This document shows positions 9,892 through 20,005 of a stretch of DNA of 64,000 bases, in pieces. Made by a program: the position numbers and the translations under genes. This DNA is from Roseiarcus sp963832305. GTDB taxonomy: Bacteria; Pseudomonadota; Alphaproteobacteria; Rhizobiales; Beijerinckiaceae. The stretch lies in contig CAWHTU010000014.1 of NCBI GenBank assembly GCA_963832305.1, positions 124,001 to 188,000 on the forward strand. The letters run 5' to 3'. Under the pieces are notes generated by a model. It was given only the letters and a program-made list of their open reading frames with translations. It did no database searches and had not been told where the DNA came from. How positions within the stretch are numbered: position 1 is the first letter of the stretch; every line of letters begins with the position of its first letter.

Positions 9892-10559
9892 TGCCGGAAT
9901 TCCTGAAATCGAAGCCGCCCTCATATGGGCATTGGCTCCTTCTCGTCCAGGCGATGGCGCTCGCGGCGATTCTGGCGGCGGCTTCGCCTGCTGAGGCCAA
10001 GGCGATTCGCCTCGTCGTCCTGGGAGACAGCCTGACCGCCGGCCTTGGCTTGCCCCCCGGCAAGGCCTTCCCCGATCGCCTGCAAGCGGCGCTTCGCGCC
10101 AAGGGTTGGGACGTGACGGTCCTCAACGCCGGGGTGTCGGGCGACACGACCGCCGACGGGCTTCAGCGTTACGACTGGGCCGTGCCGGCGGACGCCGACG
10201 CGCTGATCGTCGAGCTCGGCGCGAACGACATGCTGCGCGGCCTCAAGCCCGAAGACACGAAGCAGGCGCTTTCGGCGATCCTGGACAAAGCGCGCGCCGC
10301 CCATTTGCCGACCCTTCTCGCCGGCATGCGGGCGGCTCCCAATCTGGGGGCGGAGTACGACCGCGCCTTCAACGCCATCTATCCGGCTTTGGCCGAAGCT
10401 CACGACGCCGCGCTCTATCCGTTCTTCCTCGACGGCGTTGCTGGCGACCCGAAGCTCAACCAGGCCGACGGCATCCATCCGACCGCCGAGGGCGTCGACG
10501 CCATCGTCGAACGAATTGAGCCTTCGGTCGAGCAGCTCCTCAAACAGGTCAAGCGATGA
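9891..10559 (+). CDS. tesA: TesA-like arylesterase / lysophospholipase L1 (GDSL family)
   Basis: A 222-residue SGNH hydrolase, presumably periplasmic. Block I GDSLTAGLG carries the catalytic serine, block III is GANDML, and block V DGIHPTAEGV carries the Asp-His pair. Family members hydrolyse acyl thioesters, lysophospholipids and aryl esters. The start is uncertain: TTG at 9891 gives a signal peptide with a basic n-region (KSKPPS then LLLVQAMALAAILAAA, cleavage near AEA), whereas ATG at 9954 leaves a hydrophobic stretch without basic residues. The TTG shares a base with the divergent ATPase start. The stop overlaps purU (ATGA). Confidence 0.9.
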   Translation: MPEFLKSKPPSYGHWLLLVQAMALAAILAAASPAEAKAIRLVVLGDSLTAGLGLPPGKAFPDRLQAALRAKGWDVTVLNAGVSGDTTADGLQRYDWAVPADADALIVELGANDMLRGLKPEDTKQALSAILDKARAAHLPTLLAGMRAAPNLGAEYDRAFNAIYPALAEAHDAALYPFFLDGVAGDPKLNQADGIHPTAEGVDAIVERIEPSVEQLLKQVKR

Positions 10560-11425
10560 CCCTACCGAGCCCGCGCCACATTCTCACGCTTTCGTGCGCC
10601 AACCGGCCCGGAATTGTCGCCAAGGTCTCCACCGCCTTGTTTGAGGGCGGGTTCAACATTCTCGACGCCCAGCAGTTCGACGACACGGAGACCGGCAACT
10701 TTTTCATGCGCGTGGTGTTCAACCCTGCAGGACCGCACGCCGACGTCGAGCGCCTGGGGGAAAAGTTCAAGGCGATCGCCGCCGGATTCACGATGATCTG
10801 GTCGATGCGGCCAGCCGACCAGCGCAAGCGGGTCGCCCTCATGGTCTCCCGCTTCGACCATTGCCTCGTCGATCTCCTCTATCGCTGGCGGAGCGGCGAA
10901 CTTGCCATGGACCCGGTCGCGATCGTCGCCAATTATCCGCGCGAGATTTACGCCCACATCGAATTCGGCGACATCCCCTTTCACTACCTGCCGATCACCC
11001 GGCAAACCAAGATGGAGCAGGAGGCGCAGGCGTGGGAGATCATAAAATCCGCCCGGGCCGATCTCGTCATTCTGGCGCGCTATATGCAGATTCTGTCAGA
11101 CGGCTTCGCGGCCAAGCTGCAGGGGCGCTGCGTCAACATCCATCATTCGTTCCTGCCCGGATTCAAGGGGGCTAAACCGTATCATCAGGCGCATGAGCGC
11201 GGCGTCAAGCTGATCGGGGCGACGGCCCACTTCGTCACTTCCGATCTCGACGAAGGGCCGATCATCGAGCAGGACGTCGAGCGCATCAGCCATCGCGACA
11301 CGCCTGACGACCTCGTTCGCAAGGGGCGCGACGTCGAGCGCCGCGTGCTCGCCCGCGCGGTCGCCAACGTGCTCGAAGACCGGGTGCTCCTCAATCAGGG
11401 CAAGACGGTCGTGTTCGCGGAGTAA
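10556..11425 (+). CDS. purU: formyltetrahydrofolate deformylase
   Basis: A 289-residue enzyme that hydrolyses 10-formyl-THF to formate and THF, balancing one-carbon pools and supplying formate to PurT. The N-terminal ACT domain (about residues 7-85, HILTLSCANRPGIVAKVS) senses glycine/methionine in relatives; the C-terminal formyltransferase domain contains the conserved NIHHSFLPGFKGAKPYHQA motif and GATAHFVTSDLDEGPII, with the catalytic Asn-His-Asp. The length is normal. The ATG overlaps the tesA stop by four bases, so the genes are coupled, although no functional link is known. Confidence 0.96.
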   Translation: MTLPSPRHILTLSCANRPGIVAKVSTALFEGGFNILDAQQFDDTETGNFFMRVVFNPAGPHADVERLGEKFKAIAAGFTMIWSMRPADQRKRVALMVSRFDHCLVDLLYRWRSGELAMDPVAIVANYPREIYAHIEFGDIPFHYLPITRQTKMEQEAQAWEIIKSARADLVILARYMQILSDGFAAKLQGRCVNIHHSFLPGFKGAKPYHQAHERGVKLIGATAHFVTSDLDEGPIIEQDVERISHRDTPDDLVRKGRDVERRVLARAVANVLEDRVLLNQGKTVVFAE

Positions 11426-11567
11426 AATGGTGATTGTGGGGCTCGGTCGGCCCTGGGGTATTGCGGTCGTACGGTTGGAGGCCGCGCGTAACATGGGATC
11501 GCCCGCCAGCGAAAAGGCGGTGCGCCGGCGGCGATCGAGCCTATATGATGGGCTAAAGGAGGATCTC

Positions 11568-11978
11568 ATGAAACAGGACCACTTCCCCGTTACCCACACC
11601 GACGCCGAATGGCGGGCGATCCTGACCCCCGAGCAGTACGAGATCATGCGCGGGCATGGCACCGAGCGGCCGGGCAGCTGCGCGCTGCTTTACGAGAAGC
11701 GGCCGGGCGCTTTCAGTTGCGCCGCCTGCGGGCAGCCGCTGTTCGAAAGCAAGACCAAGTTCGAGAGCGGCACAGGCTGGCCGAGCTTCAACACGCCGGT
11801 CGAAGGCGCAGTCGAGACCACCGTCGACCGCAGCTTCGGGATGACGCGCACTGAAGTGCACTGCTCGCGCTGCGGGTCGCATCTCGGTCACGTCTTTCCG
11901 GACGGGCCGCCCCCGACGGGCCTGCGCTATTGCATCAACGGAGTGGCGACCAATTTCACTCCAGCCGCGGGGCAATGA
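11568..11978 (+). CDS. msrB: peptide-methionine (R)-S-oxide reductase MsrB
   Basis: A 136-residue cytoplasmic repair enzyme that reduces methionine R-sulfoxide in proteins. Two zinc-binding CxxC pairs are visible (CAAC and CSRC), together with the conserved ESGTGWPSF block and the catalytic cysteine in LRYCINGVA. The frame is open back to 11427, but an AAGGAGG at 11556-11562 lies just ahead of the ATG at 11568 and the family begins here. It stands between purU and hemH on the same strand, with a 142-base gap before it that probably holds its promoter. Confidence 0.97.
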   Translation: MKQDHFPVTHTDAEWRAILTPEQYEIMRGHGTERPGSCALLYEKRPGAFSCAACGQPLFESKTKFESGTGWPSFNTPVEGAVETTVDRSFGMTRTEVHCSRCGSHLGHVFPDGPPPTGLRYCINGVATNFTPAAGQ

Positions 11979-12016
11979 TCAAGTCTTCCCGGCCGCGGCG
12001 CTGAGCGGGGCGTCCG

Positions 12017-13072
12017 ATGAACGTTACCAACCTCACGCGCGAAGCCAGAGCCTTTCGCCCGGCGGACCATCCGCCGGCGCCGCACGGCCGGGTCGGGGTG
12101 CTGATCGTCAATCTCGGCACGCCGGAGGGGACCGACTACTGGTCGATTCGCCGCTACCTGAAGGAGTTCCTGTCCGACCGCCGGGTCATCGAGACGCCCC
12201 GCCCGGTTTGGCTGCCCATCCTGCAGTTCATTCTGCTCACGCGGCCGCGCGCCAAGGGGCGCGATTACGAGTCCATCTGGAACAATGAGAGGAACGAGGG
12301 ACCGCTGAAGACGATCACCCGTTCGCAAAGCGAAAAGCTCGGCCTCGCGCTCGGCCATCTGGACCGCGACATCGTGGTCGACTGGGCGATGCGTTACGGC
12401 GCGCCGCCGATCGGCGAGCGTCTCAAGGCGCTTCAGGCCGAAGGCTGCGACCGTATTCTGGTCATTCCGCTTTATCCGCAATATTGCGCCGCTTCGACGG
12501 CGACGGTCGGCGACAAGGTCTTCGAGGCGCTGGCGTCGATGCGCTGGCAGCCGGCGCTTAGGATCGCCGCGCCCTACTACGACGATCCGGTCTATATCGA
12601 CGCGCTCGCCGCCTCCATCCGCGCCGGCCTCGCAAAACTCGACTTCGCGCCCGAGATCGTGCTCGCCTCCTATCATGGAATTCCGCAGGCCTATTTCGAC
12701 CGCGGCGACCCCTATTATTGTCATTGCGCGAAGACCACGCGGCTTCTCGGCGAGGCTCTCAAGCTTGACGGCGAGCGCCTCAAGATGACCTTTCAGTCAC
12801 GCTTCGGCCGCGCGGAGTGGCTGAAGCCCTATACCGCCGAGACGGTGCGCGAACTGGCGTCCCGCGGCGTGAAACGCGTGGTTGTCGTCACGCCGGGATT
12901 CGCCGCCGACTGCCTGGAGACGCTCGAAGAAATCGGGGTCGAGAACGCGGCATATTTTCGCGAGGCCGGCGGAGAGCGCTTCGCCGCCATACCGTGCCTG
13001 AACGACAGCGTCGAAGGGGTCGCGGTCATCGAAGCGGTCGCGCGCCGCGAGCTTATGGGCTGGGCCGGTTAG
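12017..13072 (+). CDS. hemH: ferrochelatase
   Basis: A 351-residue enzyme that inserts Fe2+ into protoporphyrin IX in the last step of haem synthesis. The N-terminal VGVLIVNLGTPEGTDYWSI block, the IPLYPQYCAASTAT signature and the SYHGIPQAYFDRGDPYYCHC segment, with the invariant catalytic histidine, are all present, as is the C-terminal PGFAADCLETLEEI motif. The length is normal for proteobacteria. It follows msrB by 38 bases and converges on the sulfate operon, with only 12 bases between the stops and no obvious terminator. Confidence 0.98.
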   Translation: MNVTNLTREARAFRPADHPPAPHGRVGVLIVNLGTPEGTDYWSIRRYLKEFLSDRRVIETPRPVWLPILQFILLTRPRAKGRDYESIWNNERNEGPLKTITRSQSEKLGLALGHLDRDIVVDWAMRYGAPPIGERLKALQAEGCDRILVIPLYPQYCAASTATVGDKVFEALASMRWQPALRIAAPYYDDPVYIDALAASIRAGLAKLDFAPEIVLASYHGIPQAYFDRGDPYYCHCAKTTRLLGEALKLDGERLKMTFQSRFGRAEWLKPYTAETVRELASRGVKRVVVVTPGFAADCLETLEEIGVENAAYFREAGGERFAAIPCLNDSVEGVAVIEAVARRELMGWAG

Positions 13073-13084
13073 CTCAGCCGAGAG

Positions 13085-13615
13085 TCAGGCCGAGCCCTTT
13101 GTCCGTTCCGCAGTCGAAACACGAAGCCAGGGCCGCGTGCCCTCGGCAATCTCGTCCCTCGCGCTCGCCGGCTGATAGTGGAGCGGCGAGCCCGGCAAAT
13201 GACCGCTTTTGAGCGCGTCCAGGGTCGGCGTGTTGGTCACGTCGAAGGAATTGAAGCCGCAGCGCAGCATGAGCGGGATTTCGTCGATCAGCACGTCGCC
13301 GATGGCCCTGAGTTCGCCGCGAAACCGGTCCCGGTCGCGCAGCAGCCGGGCGTAGGAGAACGCGCGCCCGTCAGCGAACTTGGCGAATTCGAGCGCGATC
13401 AGCGGGCGATCGGCGAGATCGGCGAGATGCGCCTGGGCGTCGGCCCCGGCTTGGACCGCGACCCCGACGGGCGCGCCGCGGGACGCAAGCGTCTCGCGAT
13501 CAGCGAGCCAGCGCTTGAGCGAGACCACGATCGCGCCGTCCGCCGGCGCCGCCGCATCGTCGCCGAGAAACATCCACTTGTCCTCAACGAAGCCCTCGCG
13601 ACGCCACAGCGGCAT
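13085..13615 (-). CDS. DUF934 family protein, sulfite-reduction operon
   Basis: A 176-residue protein of the DUF934 family, which lies beside assimilatory sulfite reductase in many alpha- and betaproteobacteria and is thought to help siroheme sulfite reductase, perhaps in electron delivery; the mechanism is not settled. MPLWRREGFVEDKW is the family start and IALEFAKFADGRAFSYARLLRDR its hallmark motif. The ATG overlaps the cysH stop by one base (TGATG), so it is the last gene of the operon 16356-13085. Confidence 0.9.
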   Translation of the reverse strand: MPLWRREGFVEDKWMFLGDDAAAPADGAIVVSLKRWLADRETLASRGAPVGVAVQAGADAQAHLADLADRPLIALEFAKFADGRAFSYARLLRDRDRFRGELRAIGDVLIDEIPLMLRCGFNSFDVTNTPTLDALKSGHLPGSPLHYQPASARDEIAEGTRPWLRVSTAERTKGSA

Positions 13616-14348
13616 CAGATGCCCAGTCCCGCGTCGAGGGCGGTCGTATGAATGCCGCACTCGACCTTGCCGCGCCCGCGCCAGCGGCCCGCGCGCTCGT
13701 CTTCGCCCGGCCTGACCGGACTGGTGCAAGGCAGACAGCCGATCGAGGGAAAGCCCTTGACGACCAGCGGATGACGCGGCAGGCCGGCGTCGCCGATATA
13801 CTTGAGCACGTCGCTCGCGCTCCAGCCGACGAGCGGGTTGATCTTGATCCGCTCCCCCTCCGCCTCGAACAGCGGCAAGCTTGCGCGCGTCGTGCTCTGG
13901 AAGCCCTTCCTGCCGGTGATCCACGCATCGAAGCCTTCCATGGCTTCCGCGAGCGGCCTGACTTTTCGGATGTCGCAGCAGCGGTCCGGATCGCTGGCGA
14001 ACAGGAATTTCTCAGGGTCCTCCGCGGCCAGGACGCCAGCGTCCGGGGTCGCGCCGATCACATTGGTGAGCTTCAGCGTCTCGCAGAGGGCGTCGCGATA
14101 GGCGAGCGTCTCGGGGAAATGCTGGCCGGTGTCGACGAAGATCACCGGCGTCGCTGCGTCGATCTGCGCGACCATGTGCAGGAGCGCCGCCGCGTCGGCG
14201 CCGAAGCTCGAGACCAGCGCAATCCGGCCGGGATAGAGGTCCTCGATCGCCAGCCTCAGCAGCGACGAAGCCTTGAGCCGCGCGAACCGGGTCTCGAGCC
14301 GCGAGGCCGCGATCTGGTCGCCGAACAGCTTGACGTCATGGGCGCTCA

Positions 14349-14349
<1 letters not shown>
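13615..14349 (-). CDS. cysH: assimilatory adenylyl-sulfate (APS) reductase
   Basis: A 244-residue PAPS/APS reductase that reduces activated sulfate to sulfite. The PP-loop motif SSFGADAALLHM and the C-terminal catalytic ECGIHTT are present. The protein also carries both cysteine pairs that bind a [4Fe-4S] cluster, CCDIRK and GCLPC, the mark of enzymes that use APS directly rather than PAPS; this assignment is by motif only. The start overlaps the cysI stop by one base. No cysD/cysN is in the window. Confidence 0.95.
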
Positions 14350-16008
<1,659 letters not shown>

Positions 16009-16022
<14 letters not shown>

Positions 16023-16356
16023 GGTCGGCCTCCGTCGCGGCCCTTGGACCGGTGCGCGGCGCGAGGCCTGCCGCCTGCTTGCCGAGGTCGCGCCTGTTGG
16101 TCGGCCCAGCGGCGCGGATCGCCTCGCGCAGCGCCTTCGGCGCGAAATGGCCGTTGCGCTCCTCGACCGGAACCGCATAGGCGTCGACGACGAGATTGGC
16201 CGCTTCATCACCCTGCGCTCGCGCGAGCGCGCCCGCCGTCGCCTGCGGATCGGCCTGCACGGCGGCGCGGTTGAAGTCCTCGCTCCAGGCGCCGTCGGCA
16301 GTCTGAAAGACAACGACGCCATCGGTCAGACGGTTGGCGGTGATCACGTCGGGCAT
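16009..16356 (-). CDS. DUF2849 family protein, first gene of the cys operon
   Basis: A 115-residue protein that starts MPDVITANRLTDGVVVFQTA, typical of DUF2849, a family found directly upstream of cysI in Hyphomicrobiales. Its role is unknown, although its constant position implies a function in sulfite reduction. The last 14 bases overlap the cysI start region, so expression is coupled. The reading frame extends further upstream, but the extra residues resemble no family member and cross the AT-rich promoter region. Confidence 0.88.
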
Positions 16357-16705
16357 CTGGCTCTCGCGAAGGCGGCGCTCGGCGCCTCCTGGGACCCATG
16401 TAGTATCATATTTAACGACAGCAATATATGTGTTTGTTTTACGTACATTTATATTGCGTTGTTTGGCGCCGCCATATTCCCGCAGAAACCTCGGTGATTT
16501 TGTCCCGGCCCTGCGCTCCCGTCTGGACAACGCTGACAAAACGACGCAAACACTGGCTCCCGTCTCGGGCCGCATCATGCGCGTTTTTGGACGGCGTTCG
16601 AGGCGTTCGGTCCCGCTTATCAAGGCCCGAGACGATGAAACCGGAGCCGCGCCGCTCAAAGCGCGCTCCTGAATGGACAGGAAGCCGCGCGCAGGCGTCC
16701 CGATA
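16357..16705. other. divergent promoter region between the cys operon and the algI-like gene
   Basis: About 350 bases without a supported gene. The stretch 16398-16460 is unusually AT-rich for this genome and contains an inverted repeat (listed separately). The remainder is GC-rich and resembles nothing I recognise. It should hold the minus-strand promoter of the cys operon and the plus-strand promoter of the polysaccharide-acetylation pair. Confidence 0.5.
16421..16457. promoter_or_regulatory. AT-rich inverted repeat upstream of the cys operon
   Basis: The arms GCAATATA (16421-16428) and TATATTGC (16450-16457) are exact reverse complements separated by 21 bases, so their centres are about three helical turns apart. 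They sit 65-100 bases upstream of the DUF2849 start inside the only AT-rich patch nearby. The position suits an operator for a sulfur-responsive regulator, but that is inference; no known motif was matched. Confidence 0.4.
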
Positions 16706-18109
16706 ATGGTCTTTTCCTCGATAACGTTCCTGTTCTATTTCCTACCCATCTTTTTGGCCGTTTATTTCCTCACCCCGACGATCAAGGGCAAGAACGTCGT
16801 CACGCTTCTGTTCTCGCTCGTATTTTACGCCTGGGGAGAACCGCGCTTCATCCTGGTCCTGCTGTTCTCGATCGTCTTCAACTTTTTCGCCGCCCTGATC
16901 ATCGACCGGCGCGAGGGCGGCGCCCGCCGCCTCGCGCTCGCCGTCGCGGTCGCGGGCAATCTCCTCGTCCTGGCGGTGTTCAAATATGCGAATTTCGTCA
17001 CCGGCAATCTCGCGGCGCTCCTGTCTCCGTTCGGACTGACGCTGACGCGGACCAACATCGCCCTTCCGCTCGGCATCTCGTTCTTCACCTTCCACTGCCT
17101 CTCCTACATCATCGACATCTACCGCCGGCGGTTCAGGGCCAACCGCGATCCGATCGACATCGCTCTCTACATCTCCCTCTTTCCGCAATTGGTCGCCGGG
17201 CCGATCGTCCGCTACAAGACCGTCGCCCGCCAATTGGACGCCCGCAGGTTCACGCTCGCCCGCGTCTCGGTCGGCGCGCGCATCTTCATCGTGGGTCTCG
17301 CGCAGAAAGTCCTGGTGGCCGATGTCGTCGCGCCGCTCGTTCAGGTGGCGTTCGACCAGGTCCACGACCGCTCGATGCTCGAGGCGTGGATCGGGCTCAT
17401 TGCATACACCATCCAGATCTATTTCGATTTCGCCGGCTATTCGAACATGGCGATCGGCCTCGGGATCGTGCTCGGTTTCACCTTTCCGCGCAATTTCCGC
17501 ATGCCCTATACGTCGCTCTCGATCACCGAGTTCTGGCGCCGCTGGCACATGTCGCTGTCGTCGTGGCTGCGCGACTACCTCTATATCCCGCTCGGCGGCA
17601 ACCGCGGCGGCAATGCGCAAACCTACCGCAACCTCGTCATGGTGTTCCTGCTCTGCGGCCTATGGCATGGCGCGAACTGGACCTTCGTCCTGTGGGGCGC
17701 GTGGCATGGCGCGTTCCTGGTGATCGAACGGCTGGGCCTGCAATCGGTCCTCGCCCGGCTTGCGACCCCGTTTCGCTGGGCCTACGCGCTGCTCGCGGTC
17801 ATGGGCGGCTGGGTGTTGTTTCGCGCCGCCAATCTCTCCGACGCGGCGGGCTATTACGCGAGCCTCCTTGGCGGGCATGGCGCAGCCGAGCTAAGCTTCG
17901 ACATGCACGACGCGCTGAGCGAACGAGCGATCGTGACGCTCATCATCGGCTGCATTCTGGCGGTGGTTCCTCGATGGCTGCCGAGATGGCCGGCGCCGCT
18001 CGTCTTGCGCGCCTCGGCCGACGTCACCGTGACCTTCGCGCTCCTCATCTTCTCGATGATCACCGTCGCGGCCGGCGCGTACAGCCCCTTCCTTTACTTC
18101 CGGTTCTGA
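16706..18109 (+). CDS. AlgI-like MBOAT O-acyltransferase
   Basis: A 467-residue polytopic membrane protein of the membrane-bound O-acyltransferase family, related to alginate O-acetylase AlgI and PatA/DltB. These pass acetyl groups across the inner membrane for use on exported polysaccharide or cell wall. The FDFAGYSNMAIGLG motif and the conserved histidine in LWHGANWTFVLWG are present. The chosen start is ATG 16706 (MVFSSITFLFYFLPIF), which begins straight into TM1; an in-frame ATG at 16673 would add 11 charged residues. It is followed six bases later by an AlgJ/AlgX-like gene, so the pair forms one module. The polymer modified is unknown; no glycosyltransferases lie nearby. Confidence 0.92.
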   Translation: MVFSSITFLFYFLPIFLAVYFLTPTIKGKNVVTLLFSLVFYAWGEPRFILVLLFSIVFNFFAALIIDRREGGARRLALAVAVAGNLLVLAVFKYANFVTGNLAALLSPFGLTLTRTNIALPLGISFFTFHCLSYIIDIYRRRFRANRDPIDIALYISLFPQLVAGPIVRYKTVARQLDARRFTLARVSVGARIFIVGLAQKVLVADVVAPLVQVAFDQVHDRSMLEAWIGLIAYTIQIYFDFAGYSNMAIGLGIVLGFTFPRNFRMPYTSLSITEFWRRWHMSLSSWLRDYLYIPLGGNRGGNAQTYRNLVMVFLLCGLWHGANWTFVLWGAWHGAFLVIERLGLQSVLARLATPFRWAYALLAVMGGWVLFRAANLSDAAGYYASLLGGHGAAELSFDMHDALSERAIVTLIIGCILAVVPRWLPRWPAPLVLRASADVTVTFALLIFSMITVAAGAYSPFLYFRF

Positions 18110-18115
18110 GCTGGA

Positions 18116-19261
18116 ATGCTCAAGCGCTATCGCCGATATTTCGCGCCTCTGGCTTTCGCGCTCATGGCGACGCCGCTCATCGTCGGGCTCTTCAGGCCGG
18201 ACAGCCCCGAGCTCATTCTCAAGGAAGGGCGCTTGCTCGCGCCGGCCCCCGAGGCGCCCTTGAGCTGGGACGCGCTCAGAGCATTTCCCGCTGAGGCCGA
18301 CGCCTATCTCAAGGATCATTTCGGCCTCCGGCAGACGATGATCCGCACCCACCGCGACCTGTCTCATCCGGTCCTCTACGGCAACGAGCAGGTCCTGATC
18401 GGCCGCGACGGGCGGATGTTCTATCTCGGCCGCGACATGGTGCGGCAGAGCGCCGGGCTCGTCCTGCGCGACGAGAGGGTGGCGGAGGCGGCCGACATGC
18501 TGGCGGAGATGCGCGACGCGCTGGCGCGGCGGGGCGTCGGCTTTCTCGTCGCCGTGCCGCCGAATTCCTCGACCATCTACCAGGACGATCTGCCGCTCTG
18601 GGCGCAAAAGGGGGAACGGACGACCGAATACGATCTCTTCCTCGCGGACCTCAAGGCCCGCGGGGTCAAGGCCGTCGATCTCAGGCCGGTGATGGAAAAG
18701 GCCCGCTCGGACGCCAAAGCCTATCTCATGCACGACACGCACTGGACCGCTCGCTCGGCGGTGCTGGGGTTCAACGCCATCGCCGAGGCCGACGGCCATC
18801 CGGACTGGCGGCTCGATCCCGAGTCGTCGATCGGCCCGCCGTCCGAGCGCAGGGGCGGGGACGTCGCGCGGATCATCGGGGCCGAGGACGAGGTCAGCGA
18901 GGTCGTGCAGGAGCTCGCGCTCCCTGCGGGCGGAAAGAGCCAGGACCTGTCGCCGGGGCCGATGGCCGACTGGGTTCTCACGTCCGGCCGTCCGGGTCCG
19001 ACGATCATGGTCATCGGCGATTCCTTCACCGCCTCCTATTTTCCGCCGATGCTGGCGGAGCATGTCGGGCGCGCCGTCTGGCTCAATCATCGCGAATGCG
19101 GCTTCGACTGGAACTGGATCGACAAGCTCAAGCCGGACGAAGTCTGGTGGACGCCGACCGAGCGGTTCCTGGTTTGCGACGGAGGGGTTCGGCCGCTCAA
19201 TTTCGCCGGAGCGGGGGAGGATCGCGGTCAGGTCGGCGTCCGCGGGACGTCGCCGGATTGA
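18116..19261 (+). CDS. AlgJ/AlgX-like SGNH acetyltransferase, periplasmic
   Basis: A 381-residue protein with an N-terminal signal anchor (MLKRYRRYFAPLAFALMATPLIVG) and an SGNH hydrolase-like fold of the AlgX/AlgJ family. Conserved features are DHFGLRQTMI, DTHWTARSA (the Asp-x-His motif) and GDSFTASYF, which supplies the serine. These proteins finish the O-acetylation of secreted polysaccharides using acetyl groups delivered by the adjacent MBOAT protein. The six-base gap supports co-transcription. The target polymer cannot be inferred. Confidence 0.88.
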   Translation: MLKRYRRYFAPLAFALMATPLIVGLFRPDSPELILKEGRLLAPAPEAPLSWDALRAFPAEADAYLKDHFGLRQTMIRTHRDLSHPVLYGNEQVLIGRDGRMFYLGRDMVRQSAGLVLRDERVAEAADMLAEMRDALARRGVGFLVAVPPNSSTIYQDDLPLWAQKGERTTEYDLFLADLKARGVKAVDLRPVMEKARSDAKAYLMHDTHWTARSAVLGFNAIAEADGHPDWRLDPESSIGPPSERRGGDVARIIGAEDEVSEVVQELALPAGGKSQDLSPGPMADWVLTSGRPGPTIMVIGDSFTASYFPPMLAEHVGRAVWLNHRECGFDWNWIDKLKPDEVWWTPTERFLVCDGGVRPLNFAGAGEDRGQVGVRGTSPD

Positions 19262-19419
19262 AGCATGATCGCCTGCCGTCGAACCGGCGTTTCGAGGCGC
19301 GTCAGCGATTGCTTCCTCCGCGGACCATGAATTGTGGCGGCGGCCTCGGGCGAAAATCATGCAAGGAGCGCATGGCGGCGCCTTTCCGACAAAGTCGCGC
19401 CGCGATTGCCGGCCGCCGA

Positions 19420-19915
19420 TCAGCACTCCGAAGTGCGACGGTCGCCGAGATAGGCGCCGGTTCTGTCGTAGCTGAGCTTGTGGATTACGCAGCCGCCTTG
19501 CGGGGCCGAGGTTCGCGCCCTCGTTCGGGGCCGCGGCCAAATCGTTGAACGACGGGGCGCCGACCACGATAACGACCGGGCCGCCGCCGCCCTCGCCCGC
19601 GGGGCCGGGGCCTCCATAGCCGTAAGGCGGATACCAGAAGCCCGGGCCGTAAAAACCGCCGTAGAACCCCTGATTCCAGAACCGGCCGCTGCGGCCGTAG
19701 CGGTTCCCGCCATAGGAGCCGCGCCAGCTCCACGATTGACGGCCCGGGTTGCGAAAGCCCGGCGCGAACCCTCGGTTGTGGACGAAGCCGGAGCGCAGGC
19801 CCGGCGCGCCGAACGATGCCTGACCGTGGGCGAAAGCGGCCTCAAGGCCTGGCGATAGCAAGAGAAGAGATGCGGCGAGAGCTGCGGCCGCCCTCCTCGA
19901 GAGGGAAGTTCGCAT
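19420..19915 (-). pseudogene. secreted glycine/aromatic-rich protein, frameshifted near its end
   Basis: Starting at MRTSLSRRAAAALAASLLLL (19915), this gene encodes a clear signal peptide followed by a low-complexity Gly/Tyr/Phe/Trp region (YGGNRYGRSGRFWNQGF and similar) and a short hydrophobic VVIVVGAP segment. The frame then runs past the natural end, antisense through the neighbouring gene. In the next frame the sequence reads PQGGCVIHKLSYDRTGAYLG and stops at 19420, which fits as the tail. Dropping one G from the run 19502-19505 joins both into 164 residues. Similar short secreted proteins occur in Hyphomicrobiales, but no function is known. Confidence 0.6.
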
Positions 19916-20005
19916 GGGGAATGTCTCCGGCGCCGCAACGTCAATACTAGCGGAATCCGGCCCCGGCGCCAATCGTCCTTCGCCAGGACCAAGTCGCGCC
20001 CCCTC

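Noticed and set aside
17891..19420. Extension of the glycine-rich protein to about 690 residues
   Set aside because: The extension is antisense to the AlgI/AlgJ-like genes; the true tail is in another frame after a one-base shift.
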